Shown here in pieces: positions 45,393 to 53,644 of a DNA stretch of 64,000 nucleotides; within the stretch, counting starts at the first letter, position 1, and each line of letters opens with the position of its first letter. The notes under the pieces are model-generated. The model did no database searches and was not told the origin of the DNA. It saw nothing but the letters and a program-made list of their open reading frames with translations. The stretch lies in NCBI GenBank assembly GCA_963707515.1, contig CAVPQI010000001.1:1984001-2048000 (forward strand), read 5' to 3'. Position numbers and translations under genes: made by a program. This DNA comes from Sva-07 sp963707515. GTDB lineage: Bacteria > Actinomycetota > Acidimicrobiia > Acidimicrobiales > Ilumatobacteraceae.

Positions 45393-46153
45393 GACGCCGC
45401 ACCGCCACGGTTCGACACGCCGACGATCCGGGCGACCGCGCAGGCGGCGCCGAAACCGTTGTCGATGCCGACCACCGTGACCCCGCTGGCGCACGAGGCG
45501 TGCATCGCCAGCAGCGCCGTGACGCCCTCCAGCGCGGCGCCGTACCCGACACTCGTCGGCACGGCGACGACCGGGGCGCCGGTGAGGCCGCCGACGACAC
45601 TCGCCAACGCACCCTCCATGCCGGCGACGACGATCACCGCGTCGGCGGCGACCACGTCGTCGAGGCGGGCGAGCAGACGGTGCAGTCCGGCGACCCCGAC
45701 GTCGACGATCCGTTCGGCCGGCAGGCCGAGGGCGCGCAGCGTGAGCAGCGCCTCGTCGGCGACCGGGATGTCGCTGGTGCCGGCGGTGACCACGGCGATG
45801 CGGGCACCGTGCGCGGCGTCGGGGATCCTCCACGCCAGGGTGCCGCTGGCCTCGGTGGCCTCGCCGTGAGCTGCGACACAGGCGGCGCGCTGCTCGGCGG
45901 TCGTGCGCGTCAACAGCACGGGGCCGTCACCGTGGGCGAGGAGCTCACCGACGATGGCGACGCACTGCTCGGCCGACTTGCCCGGCCCGTACACCGCTTC
46001 GGGCATGCCCTGACGAAGGTGCCGGTGGTGGTCGACGAGCGCCCCCTCGACCTCGGCGAACGGCAACCGCCGCAGCTCGGCCACGGCGTCGTCGGGCGAC
46101 CGCGCCCCGGAGCGCACGTCGTCGAGCAGCGCCCGCAGGTGTCGTTCGTCCAC
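45389..46153 (-). CDS. larB: Nickel-pincer cofactor synthesis protein LarB
   Basis: 254 residues, LarB carboxylates and hydrolyses nicotinic acid adenine dinucleotide to form the pyridinium biscarboxylate precursor. The C-terminal PurE-like part is complete: AVVTAGTSDIPVADEA, VGVAGLHRLL, VVAGMEGALASVVGGL, AVPTSVGYG and GIDNGFGAACAVARI. N-terminal MDERHLRALLDDVRSG is the usual LarB helix. GTG start. The downstream order larB-larC-AAA overlaps at each junction. LarE and LarA are not in the window. Confidence 0.93.
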   Translation of the reverse strand: MDERHLRALLDDVRSGARSPDDAVAELRRLPFAEVEGALVDHHRHLRQGMPEAVYGPGKSAEQCVAIVGELLAHGDGPVLLTRTTAEQRAACVAAHGEATEASGTLAWRIPDAAHGARIAVVTAGTSDIPVADEALLTLRALGLPAERIVDVGVAGLHRLLARLDDVVAADAVIVVAGMEGALASVVGGLTGAPVVAVPTSVGYGAALEGVTALLAMHASCASGVTVVGIDNGFGAACAVARIVGVSNRGGAAS

Positions 46154-46219
46154 GCGTTCATCGTGGCACGCCGCCGATCTGGCGACGGTCTCGACAGGCG
46201 GACCCGTAACCGCAACCCG

Positions 46220-46225
46220 TAGCCT
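46220..46225 (+). promoter_or_regulatory. -10 hexamer TAGCCT, leaderless-type
   Basis: TAGCCT ends eight bases before the pheA ATG. Confidence 0.4.
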
Positions 46226-46233
46226 TGGCCGCC

Positions 46234-47199
46234 ATGGTCGCCGAGCCGCCGCAGGACGCCGTCAAGCGAGTCGGGTTCTTCGGGCCGTTCGGCACGTTCA
46301 CCCAACAGGCGCTCCTCACCCAGGCTGACCTCGTGGTCGCCGAGCACGTCGACTACCGCACGGTGCCCGACGTGCTCGACGCCGTCGCCCAAGCGGAGGT
46401 CGACGTCGGCGTCGTGCCGATCGAGAACTCGATCGAGGGCATGGTCAACTTCACCCAGGACGCCCTGGCGTTCGACTACGACCTCGTCATCCAGCGCGAG
46501 ATCGTCATCGACATCGAGCACTGTCTGATGGCCCCGCCCGGCCTGGCACTCGGCGACGTCGAGGCCGTGTTCTCGATCCCCGTGGCGACCGCGCAGTGCC
46601 ACCGCTTCCTGCGTGAGCAGCTCCCCGACGTCGAGGTGCTCGCCGCCTACAGCACCGCCGACGCCGCCAAGTCGGCGAGTGCAGCTGCCGCCGACGCGGG
46701 CGGCCGTCGCGTCGCCGCCATCGGCCCACGTGTCGCCGGCGGCCTGTACGGACTCGACGTGCTGGCATCCGACATCGCCGACCACGAGGGCAACCAGACG
46801 CGTTTCGTCCTCGTCGCCCGCGACGGTGTGCCGGCACCGACCGGTAACGACAAGACCGCGCTCGTCATCTACCAACGCGCCGACGAGCCGGGCAGCCTGG
46901 TGTCGATCCTCCAGGAGTTCACCGCTCGGCGGATCAACCTGTCGAACCTCACCAGTCGGCCGATCAAGGCCGGCGGGCTCGGTGAGTACTGCTTCATCGT
47001 CTACGCCGAGTCGCACGTCGCCGACGAGCTGCTCGCCGACACGATGCGCGCCCTCCACGCCAAGCAGGGCGGCGTCAAGTTCCTCGGCTCGTACCCGGCG
47101 GCCGGCGACCACGCCGCGTCGGCGCGTGAGCACGCCGACGCTCGCTGGCGCGACGCCGACGACTGGGTGGCGGCGATCAAGCGCACCATCCGCCGCTGA
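46234..47199 (+). CDS. pheA: Prephenate dehydratase
   Basis: 321 residues. The catalytic domain has FFGPFGTFTQQALL, VVPIENSIEGMV (the ENS motif) and NQTRFVLV, the Thr-Arg-Phe catalytic motif. A C-terminal ACT domain (GSLVSILQEFTARRINLSNLTSRP) gives feedback control by phenylalanine. Converts prephenate to phenylpyruvate. No chorismate mutase is fused. I chose the ATG, which follows a leaderless-type promoter; a TTG three codons earlier is weaker. Confidence 0.96.
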   Translation: MVAEPPQDAVKRVGFFGPFGTFTQQALLTQADLVVAEHVDYRTVPDVLDAVAQAEVDVGVVPIENSIEGMVNFTQDALAFDYDLVIQREIVIDIEHCLMAPPGLALGDVEAVFSIPVATAQCHRFLREQLPDVEVLAAYSTADAAKSASAAAADAGGRRVAAIGPRVAGGLYGLDVLASDIADHEGNQTRFVLVARDGVPAPTGNDKTALVIYQRADEPGSLVSILQEFTARRINLSNLTSRPIKAGGLGEYCFIVYAESHVADELLADTMRALHAKQGGVKFLGSYPAAGDHAASAREHADARWRDADDWVAAIKRTIRR

Positions 47200-47247
47200 C
47201 CGAGCGGGCGCACCGTTCACGAGAACGAGACGCACCGGCGGATTGCC

Positions 47248-47253
47248 TACGCT
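47248..47253 (+). promoter_or_regulatory. -10 hexamer TACGCT, leaderless-type
   Basis: TACGCT ends eight bases before the SDR start codon. Confidence 0.4.
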
Positions 47254-47261
47254 CGCGGCCT

Positions 47262-48143
47262 ATGTCGATCGACGAGCGTCCGGTCAGTGTCGTCACGGGC
47301 GCCAACTCGGGGATCGGTCGAGCGACCGCGATCCACCTCGCCCGCAACGGCCACCGGGTGGTCGGCACCGTCCGCGAGCTCGCCAAGGCGGACAAGCTCA
47401 ACGCGATGGCGGCCGCTGCGGGCGTCGACGTCGAGCTGTTCGAGGTCGACGTCGCCGACGACGACTCCGTGCGTGACGGCTTCGCCGAGATCCTCGCCAC
47501 GACCGGTCGCGTCGACCATCTCGTCAACAACGCCGGCGTCGGCGGCAACGCGGTGACCGAGGAGTGCCCACCCGAGCTCTACCTGTCGGTGATGAACGTC
47601 AACCTGTGCGGTGCCGTGCGCTGCGTGCAGGCGGTGTTGCCGCAGATGCGCGAGCGTGGCGCGGGCACGATCGTCAACATCACCTCGGTCGCCGGGCGCA
47701 TCGCCGCCCTCGGCCAGTCGCCGTACGTCGCGTCGAAGTGGGCGTTCGAGGGTCTCAGCGAGGGGCTCGCCCAGGAGCTGGCGCCGTTCGGCATCCGTGT
47801 CGTCATCGTCGAGCCGGGCGTGACCAAGTCGGCGATCTTCGCCAAGAACGTCGATGCCCCGAACTTGACCGGCGCCTACGACGCCCACTACCGCCGACTG
47901 TTCCAGTTCTATGCCGCCGGGATGGCCAACGCCACCGACCCCTTCGAGGTCGCCGAGGTGATCCGCCACGCCATCGACACCGACGAGCCGCGCCTGCGGT
48001 ACGCCGTCAGTTGGGGTGGCCCCGAGCTGTCCGCCCTGCACGACCGCATCGACGACGCCGACTGGATCGGCCTCGGGGCCGTCGAGGACGACGAGGCCTA
48101 CGCCGACCGCTTCCGCCAGGTGTTCGGGCTGGACATCCGTTGA
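47262..48143 (+). CDS. Short-chain dehydrogenase/reductase
   Basis: 293 residues, classical SDR: cofactor motif TGANSGIG, NNAG, catalytic Ser in NITSVAG and YVASK. Residues after the first strand (VRELAKADK) give no clear NAD/NADP preference. Substrate unknown. The stop overlaps the TTG start of the phosphatase gene (TTGA), so the two are co-translated. Confidence 0.93.
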   Translation: MSIDERPVSVVTGANSGIGRATAIHLARNGHRVVGTVRELAKADKLNAMAAAAGVDVELFEVDVADDDSVRDGFAEILATTGRVDHLVNNAGVGGNAVTEECPPELYLSVMNVNLCGAVRCVQAVLPQMRERGAGTIVNITSVAGRIAALGQSPYVASKWAFEGLSEGLAQELAPFGIRVVIVEPGVTKSAIFAKNVDAPNLTGAYDAHYRRLFQFYAAGMANATDPFEVAEVIRHAIDTDEPRLRYAVSWGGPELSALHDRIDDADWIGLGAVEDDEAYADRFRQVFGLDIR

Positions 48144-48712
48144 GCGATCTCGACCGGCCCGTCCGGCTGCTCACCGTCTGCACGCACAACCGAACTCGCT
48201 CGGTGATGATGGCGGCGCTGCTCGGCAAGGCGTTCGACGATCGACTCGGGCCGGGCGTCGTCGAGATCCGCTCGTCGGGGTTCGGTCCGGTCGGGCTGCC
48301 CGCGATCGACGAAGCGGTCGCCGCGATGTCCCGCCGCGGCCTCGACGTCAGCGCCCATCGCAGCTCGGCGACCGACCGTGACGTCGTCGAGGCCACCGAC
48401 GTCGTCCTCACGGCCGAACGCGACCACGTCGTCCGCGTCGCCTCGCTGTCGCCGGCGGCGTTCGGGCGGGCGCTGACGCTGCCCGAGTTCCTCGGACGTG
48501 TCGCCGACTCGCCACTTCCCGGCGGCGACGTCGAGACGTGGGTACGGGCGTTGACGTCGGAGCGGACCGCCCGGGAGTACCTGCGCCAACGCGTCGCCGA
48601 GGTCGACGATCCGACCGGCACGTTCGGCCGAGCGTTCGAGCAGGCGGTGGTGCAGATCGAGCAGCAGTGCAACCAAGCCGCCGACGTGCTCGCCCGCGTC
48701 ATCGCCGACTAA
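48140..48712 (+). CDS. Low-molecular-weight protein-tyrosine-phosphatase-like protein
   Basis: 190 residues. The P-loop is LLTVCTHNRTRS (C-x5-R-S) at the N-terminus, followed by a helix; GFGPVGLPAIDEAVAAMSRRGLDVSAHRS is the usual second block, and DVVLTAERDHV replaces the more common acid loop. Likely dephosphorylates a cell-surface polysaccharide kinase or acts on arsenate. TTG start, overlapping the SDR stop. No arsenic genes are nearby. Confidence 0.85.
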   Translation: MSDLDRPVRLLTVCTHNRTRSVMMAALLGKAFDDRLGPGVVEIRSSGFGPVGLPAIDEAVAAMSRRGLDVSAHRSSATDRDVVEATDVVLTAERDHVVRVASLSPAAFGRALTLPEFLGRVADSPLPGGDVETWVRALTSERTAREYLRQRVAEVDDPTGTFGRAFEQAVVQIEQQCNQAADVLARVIAD

Positions 48713-48746
48713 CGAACGTCTGGGGACGGGACCCGAACGTTCGTTA
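48710..48746. repeat. Palindromic element, family C, copy 2
   Basis: TAACGAACG(T) and (A)CGTTCGTTA enclose GGGGACGGGACCC. It lies in the gap between convergent genes, as copy 1 does. Confidence 0.65.
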
Positions 48747-48763
48747 CTCCGCACGTCCGGTCG

Positions 48764-49441
48764 TCAGCCGTCGCGCCAGGACTCCTCGACCGGTCCGATG
48801 TCGGTGACGTGCACCTCGGCGCTCAGACTCGCCCCGACCAGCTGCAAGCGGTCGCCGCTCCAGAACCGGCCGGGGTCGTACCAGTTCGCCGGGCGCTCGG
48901 TGCCGAGCAACCCCATCCGCTCGTAGGTCACTGCCACCAGCTCGGCGCAGTACACGTCGTTGAGCGGCACGCCGCGGCGGATGCGGCCGGACAGCCAGTG
49001 GCGGGCGAGCTCGCCGGTCTTCGGGAACCCGCGTCCGCTGTACTCGGCGACCACACCGAGCGCCGCGTTCTCCTGCTCGGGCGTCACGTCGACGTCGATC
49101 TCGCGCAGGTACGCCTGCTGTCCGTAGCGGTGGGTCCACACGCTGACCGCACGCTCGAGGCGGTGGAGCTGGGCGCCGCGCGTGCGGACGCCGGTCCACA
49201 CGTTGGGCATGCTCGCCCCCATCTCGGCGTGCCAGATGAGCGGCGGGAGGTCGTCGAGGGCGAGCACGACACCGACGTGGTTGACCGGGCTGTTGGTGAA
49301 CAGGCGAATCGTCCGGTCGGCGATCGTGCGACCCTTGAACAGCCACACGTCGCCACTGCGCGCCGTGTCGAGGGCGTCGGCAAGTGTCCGCTCTCGGAGT
49401 GTCCGCTCGCCCAGGGTCCGCTCGACAGGCATGAAGCTCAT
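48764..49441 (-). CDS. YiiX-like permuted papain-fold (NlpC/P60-type) hydrolase
   Basis: 225 residues. GDVWLFKGRT, a strand with NSPVNHVGVVLALDDLP, IWHAEMG and NDVYCAELVAVTYERMG give His and Cys in permuted papain order, as in YiiX/YebB proteins. The N-terminus ERTLGERTLRERTL comes from a short 15-base repeat. No signal peptide is visible, so location is unclear. Substrate unknown. Confidence 0.75.
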   Translation of the reverse strand: MSFMPVERTLGERTLRERTLADALDTARSGDVWLFKGRTIADRTIRLFTNSPVNHVGVVLALDDLPPLIWHAEMGASMPNVWTGVRTRGAQLHRLERAVSVWTHRYGQQAYLREIDVDVTPEQENAALGVVAEYSGRGFPKTGELARHWLSGRIRRGVPLNDVYCAELVAVTYERMGLLGTERPANWYDPGRFWSGDRLQLVGASLSAEVHVTDIGPVEESWRDG

Positions 49442-49446
49442 AACGT
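49441..49446 (+). promoter_or_regulatory. -10 hexamer TAACGT, leaderless-type
   Basis: TAACGT ends eight bases before the GTG of the 49-residue membrane protein. It overlaps the start of the divergent hydrolase gene. Confidence 0.35.
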
Positions 49447-49454
49447 AGGTGACC

Positions 49455-49604
49455 GTGCGTTGGGTGAAGTGGCTCGGTCTGGCAGGTCTCGTCGGTGCGG
49501 TCGGTGCCGTCGGCGTGCAGGTGTACCGCGTCCGTCGCCGGCGGGAGTGGACCGACGTGCCCCCCGACGAACTGCGCCAACGCCTCCACGCCCGCTTGAG
49601 CTGA
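49455..49604 (+). CDS. Small single-helix membrane protein
   Basis: 49 residues: one transmembrane helix (KWLGLAGLVGAVGAVGVQVY) followed by RVRRRREWTDVPPDELRQRLHARLS, a basic, helical tail on the inside by the positive-inside rule. Too short for an ordinary gene call, but the codon pattern and the clear helix support it. A GTG two codons upstream is possible. No homologue recognised; divergent from the YiiX-like gene. Confidence 0.5.
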   Translation: MRWVKWLGLAGLVGAVGAVGVQVYRVRRRREWTDVPPDELRQRLHARLS

Positions 49605-49625
49605 TCGCCCGCCGCTCGCGTTGGT

Positions 49626-49685
49626 GTCCGTCCGGCCCCGGTCCGTTCGGACAGGTGGTCCGTTCGGCCCCGGTCCGTTCGGACA
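49626..49685. repeat. 28-base duplicated unit
   Basis: Two near-identical copies, four bases apart, ending in CCCCGGTCCGTTCGGACA. Each contains the dyad GTCCG / CGGAC. They lie upstream of the TetR gene. Confidence 0.75.
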
Positions 49686-49703
49686 ACCTTGCGGGGACGA
49701 CGA

Positions 49704-49717
49704 AGAATGATTATTCT
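49704..49717. promoter_or_regulatory. TetR-type operator candidate
   Basis: AGAAT GATT ATTCT, an AT-rich dyad with five-base arms in otherwise very GC-rich DNA, 66 bases before the TetR start. It could be the autoregulatory site. Confidence 0.4.
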
Positions 49718-49782
49718 CGGGCTGGGCGCCGTCGCTGGGGAGCGGGGCACCGGCAGGAGTTCCAGGGACCGAGGGGGGTCGC

Positions 49783-50430
49783 ATGGACGACATCGACGAT
49801 CCGTTGCGTGAGCGTCTGCTCGACGCGGCGCGCCGGGTGTTCGCTCGCCAGGGGTACGAGGGGACGCGGATCGGCGACATCGTGCGCGAGGCCGGGCTGT
49901 CGACCGGTGCGGTCTACGGCCGCTTCCGGTCCAAGAACGAGCTGCTGCGCGCCGCCGTCGTCGGCCACGCGGGCGTCGCCCAGGGCGCAGGTGCCGATGT
50001 CGACCGCGTCGCCGACCTGATCGCCCGCGGTGCCCGCTGGTCCGACGCCCCGCTGACCCTCGACGAGGCGGTGCGGCTCGAAGCTCACGTCGCCGCCCGG
50101 CGCGAGCCCGAGGTCGCGCAGGCGCTCCACGACGCCCAGGACCGCTGGCGCGAGTCCGTCGAACCGCTCGTCCGGCGGGCGCTCGTCGACGGCACGGTCG
50201 GCGAGGGCGTCGACCCCGAAGCGGTGCTCGCCTTCGTCCGCACGATGTCGCTCGGCTTGCTCGTCCAGCGCGCCGCGGGCACCAAGTTCCCCGACACCGC
50301 CGGTTGGGACGACCTCGTCGATCGGGTCGTCGCCAGCCTCGGCGATCACGAGCCCGCCCCGACCGAAACGTCACAGAAGGGGTCTGACCCCTGTTGTCAC
50401 GCTGACCCGCTCCCCGGAGGATCCCGATGA
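49783..50430 (+). CDS. TetR/AcrR-family regulator
   Basis: 215 residues. N-terminal helix-turn-helix: LLDAARRVFARQGYEGTRIGDIVREAGLSTGAVYGRFRSKNELL. The C-terminal ligand domain is ordinary in length, but the last 20 residues (TETSQKGSDPCCHADPLPGG) are encoded by a family A palindrome and are probably not ancestral. The stop overlaps the next gene's ATG (ATGA). It probably controls the ferritin-like gene behind it. Confidence 0.9.
   Translation: MDDIDDPLRERLLDAARRVFARQGYEGTRIGDIVREAGLSTGAVYGRFRSKNELLRAAVVGHAGVAQGAGADVDRVADLIARGARWSDAPLTLDEAVRLEAHVAARREPEVAQALHDAQDRWRESVEPLVRRALVDGTVGEGVDPEAVLAFVRTMSLGLLVQRAAGTKFPDTAGWDDLVDRVVASLGDHEPAPTETSQKGSDPCCHADPLPGGSR
50369..50401. repeat. Palindromic element, family A, copy 4, inside a coding region
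   Basis: CGTCACAGA and TTGTCACG arms around GGGGTCTGACCCC. It forms codons near the TetR 3' end, and is the only family A copy that I find inside a gene. Confidence 0.75.
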
Positions 50431-51587
50431 CCGACACCCAGGACCGCCCCACGACGACCAGCGGGCCGCCGCCATTGCCCAGCGACGGCGAGGTCAAGGA
50501 CACGATCCGCGTCGTCAACGACAACGCCCAGCGGGTGTTCCTGTGGGACTACGAGCGCGACCGCGGCCAGCTCGTCACGCTCTACAACAAGGCGATGTCG
50601 TCGCAGTGGAACAGCGTCACCGAGCTCGACTGGTCGACGCCGGTCGACCCCGAGGCTGGTCATCGAGCAGGACAGCTCGCCGATCATGCGGCTCAGCAAG
50701 GTTGCCAGGCACGCTGCCCGGCTCGCCGCTGACGAAGTGGAGCGAGAAGGAGTTCACCGCAGCTCGGCATCGAGTCGCTTCAAGGCGATCGCTCAGCCAG
50801 TTCATGCACGGCGAGCAGGGCGCGATGATGACGGCGGCCAAGATCGTCGAGACGGTGCCGTGGATCGACGCCAAGTACTACGCCGCCACCCAGACGATGG
50901 ACGAGGCCCGGCACACCGAGGTGTTGCCAAGTACCTCCACGACGAAGCTCGGCGACACGTACCCGATGAGCCCGTTCCTCGAAGGCGCAGATCTTCGGCC
51001 TGCTCGAGGACAACCGCTGGGACATCGCCTACCTCGGCATGCAGATCGTGATCGAGAGCCTGGCCCTCGCCGCCTTCGGCGACATGCTCCGGCGCACCGA
51101 GGAACCGCTGCTCAAGAAGCTGCTGCGCTACGTGCTCGTCCGACGAGGCGCGCCACGTCGCCTTCGGCGTCCTCAGCCTGTCCGAGTACTACGGCGACCT
51201 CACCGAGGCCGAGCTCAAGGAGCGCCAGGAGTTCCTCGTCGACGAACACGCTGCGCAACCAGCGGCGCGGTCGACGACGCCCGGAGATCTGGGAGCGGAT
51301 GGGTGTCGACGCGTCGACGCCGTCGTCCCGTATCCTGCCGCAGGCGGCCGCAGCAGATCGAGGCTCAACCCCGCCGCCGGCTTCCAACGGGCGTTCTTCG
51401 CCAAGCTCGTGCCGAACGTCCGCAAGCTCGGCCTGCTCGACGCCAACGACGGCTACCTCCGCCGCGCTGTGGGGCGAGGCGGGGCTGCTCGAGTTCGAGT
51501 TCGCCGACGACACCAGTGACGGACTACGAGCACTACGACGCCGTCGCCCAGGATCGCGCCGCTCGCGCCGTTCGCGCACCCGGCTGA
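50427..51587 (+). pseudogene. Ferritin-like diiron protein, multiply frame-broken
   Basis: Read across frames the product is a 382-residue ferritin-like protein: helices with GEQGAMMTAAKIV, TMDEARHTEV and SDEARHVAFGVLSLSEYYGDL give the E/ExxH pairs of a diiron site, as in AurF-like oxygenases and R2-like proteins. The frame is intact for 75 codons and then breaks about 14 times before 51530; 13 breaks are +1 (near 50655, 50701, 50762, 50784, 50791, 50944, 50984, 51138, 51244, 51347, 51363, 51466, 51521) and one -1 (near 50928). After correction the length is divisible by three. Neighbouring genes are intact, so I suspect a low-quality sequence patch before gene decay. Confidence 0.75.
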
Positions 51588-51700
51588 TCGCGCCCGCCGG
51601 ATCGAATGGCGCGGTTTCAGCCGGGGACGGAGCGGGAAACGGGCCGGTAGCACCGACGGCGTGATCGCCGTCGGCCGGCCCCACGAAAGGAGCAGTCCCC

Positions 51701-52222
51701 ATGTCCTCCACGACACCCGTCGCCACGAGCGCTGCCCGCAACGGTGACTCGTCGAGCCAGGTGGTCGACATCCTCCACGATCGCCTCGTCGCCACGCTCG
51801 ACCTGCAGCTGACGCTGAAGCACATCCACTGGAACGTCGTCGGCATGAACTTCATCGCCGTCCACGAGATGCTCGACCCGCAGGTCGACGCCGTCCGGGC
51901 GATGTCCGACGAGATCGCCGAACGCATCGCCACCCTCGGCGGCGTGCCGAAGGGCACCCCGAAGGCGATCGTCGACGCTCGCAGGTGGGACGACTACGAC
52001 CTCGGCCGCGAGCCGACGGTGCGTCACCTCGCCCGCCTCGACGACGTCTACTCCGGCGTCATCGGCGATCACCGCAAGGCCGTGAGCCAGCTCGACGACC
52101 TCGATCCCGTGTCGCAGGACATGCTGATCGGCAACCTTCGTGAGCTCGAACTGTTCCAGTGGTTCGTTCGTGCTCACCTGATGGATTCCGCCGGCGACGT
52201 CGTGCACCGCAGCGCCGACTGA
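51701..52222 (+). CDS. dps: Dps-family DNA-protection ferritin
   Basis: 173 residues. The ferroxidase site is in HIHWNVVGMNFIAVHEMLDPQVDAVRAMSDEIAER: two His, Asp and Glu shared between subunits of a twelve-mer. Stores iron and shields DNA under oxidative or starvation stress. AAAGGAG ribosome site upstream. No DNA-binding tail beyond the serine-rich N-terminus. Confidence 0.94.
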   Translation: MSSTTPVATSAARNGDSSSQVVDILHDRLVATLDLQLTLKHIHWNVVGMNFIAVHEMLDPQVDAVRAMSDEIAERIATLGGVPKGTPKAIVDARRWDDYDLGREPTVRHLARLDDVYSGVIGDHRKAVSQLDDLDPVSQDMLIGNLRELELFQWFVRAHLMDSAGDVVHRSAD

Positions 52223-52365
52223 CGGCGCCGGTCCCCCGGTCCCACACGTTCCGCCGCCTCGCAGCGGACCAGGCTCTCCCCCCAGATGCCGGTCCGCTCG
52301 GGGCGGCGGTTCGCGTTCCGACGGTCGGTCGCTCGACCTGTGCGCAGCGGACGCCGACGCTGCAG

Positions 52366-52398
52366 CGTTACCACAGGGGTCAGACCCCTGTTGTAACG
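52366..52398. repeat. Palindromic element, family A, copy 5
   Basis: Core CAGGGGTCAGACCCCTG, arms CGTTAC / GTAACG. Convergent gap between dps and the AI-2E permease. Confidence 0.8.
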
Positions 52399-52402
52399 CT
52401 CA

Positions 52403-52444
52403 GGCAGTCAAGACGTGGCAGTCAGGACGTGGCAGTCAGGACGG
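52403..52444. repeat. 14-base tandem repeat, three copies
   Basis: Unit GGCAGTCAGGACGT with one variant position. It abuts palindrome copy 5 and ends inside the AI-2E permease stop region. Confidence 0.8.
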
Positions 52445-53575
52445 TGAGGTGGTCGGGTCGGCCGTCGTGACCCGCTCCAGTTGTGGGTTGCGGTGTTCGT
52501 CGATCACGTTGAGCACCACGGCGATGACCGGCACGGCGAGCAACGTGCCGACGAAGCCGAACAGTGCCGTGCCCGCGGTGATCCCGAGCAGGATCACGAG
52601 CGGATGCAGCTGCAGGCTCTTGCCGTAGATGACGGGCGCCAGGACGTCGTTGTCGAGCTGCTGCACGACGAGGGCGACGACGGCGACGATGATCGCCGGC
52701 GTCACACCGGCGGTGACGAGCGTGACGAGCACGGCGATCACGCCCGACGTGATGGCGCCGACGATCGGAACGAACGCTCCCAGCAGGGTGATCACGACGA
52801 CCGCGGCGACGAGGCTGCCGCCGACCGCCCACACGGTGGCGCCGATGATGATGCCCTCGACGACGCCGAGGATCGCCACACCACGGAGGAAGCCGCCGAG
52901 CGTCGCCCAGGTCCGCACCCACAACGCCCTCGCCTCGGGCCGCCGGTCGGCGCGGACTGCCCGCAGTGCGGTGGCAGCGAATCGCTCGTCGTCCTTGAGG
53001 ACGAAGAACGTGATGATCAGCGCCAGCAGCGACCCGGCGAAGACCTCGGCAGCGGTGGTTGCGGTCTCGGTGACGCTGGCACCCGACGATGACAGCAGGT
53101 CCGAGAGCCGATCGCCCGCCTGCTCGCGGAGCTGGTCGACGCGAGCGCGGTCGACGTCGAACGGGCTGTCCTCGACGAGCCAGTCCTCGACGTCGTCGAG
53201 TGCCGTCGACAGCGTGGGGCCGAGTTCGTCGATCTCACCGGCGAGGCTGGCGCTCACCACGGCGACCATCGCCGCCAGCGCCAGCAGGAACCCGAGCAGC
53301 GTCAGCAGCGCGGCGAGCGATCGCGGGACGCGCCGATCGCGCAGCCAGTGGGCCACCGGGAGCAGCACGCGAGCGATCAACAGGGCGACGAAGATCGGCA
53401 GCACGACGACGAGAAGGCGCCCCGTCAACCACAGCGCGGCGACCGCCGCCGCGGCGACGACGAGCAGCCGCCACGAGTACGCGGCTGCCCGCTCCAGGCG
53501 CGGGTCGATCGGGGTACGGGCCGTCGCCCGCTGCTGGTCGGGGCGTGCGCTCGCGGGCTCGTGGTCGCCGGTCAT
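52436..53575 (-). CDS. AI-2E family transporter (PerM-like)
   Basis: 379 residues with seven or eight transmembrane helices in the family pattern: two helices, a long extracytoplasmic helical loop (residues 130-190), then GGFLRGVAILGVVEGIIIGA, LGAFVPIVGAITSG and LVVQQLDNDVLAPVIYGKSLQLHPLVIL. The family includes TqsA and sodium/proton antiporters; the substrate here is unknown. Start ATG follows homologous N-termini. Confidence 0.92.
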   Translation of the reverse strand: MTGDHEPASARPDQQRATARTPIDPRLERAAAYSWRLLVVAAAAVAALWLTGRLLVVVLPIFVALLIARVLLPVAHWLRDRRVPRSLAALLTLLGFLLALAAMVAVVSASLAGEIDELGPTLSTALDDVEDWLVEDSPFDVDRARVDQLREQAGDRLSDLLSSSGASVTETATTAAEVFAGSLLALIITFFVLKDDERFAATALRAVRADRRPEARALWVRTWATLGGFLRGVAILGVVEGIIIGATVWAVGGSLVAAVVVITLLGAFVPIVGAITSGVIAVLVTLVTAGVTPAIIVAVVALVVQQLDNDVLAPVIYGKSLQLHPLVILLGITAGTALFGFVGTLLAVPVIAVVLNVIDEHRNPQLERVTTADPTTSPS

Positions 53576-53644
53576 GCCTGCCCCTACCCGGCGCGAATCG
53601 GGCACAACCGCGGCGCACCGCCGGTCAGGTCGGGTCGCCGCTGG

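Noticed and set aside
48140..48712. Arsenate reductase operon
   Set aside because: The P-loop fits, but no arsenite transporter or ArsR is adjacent.
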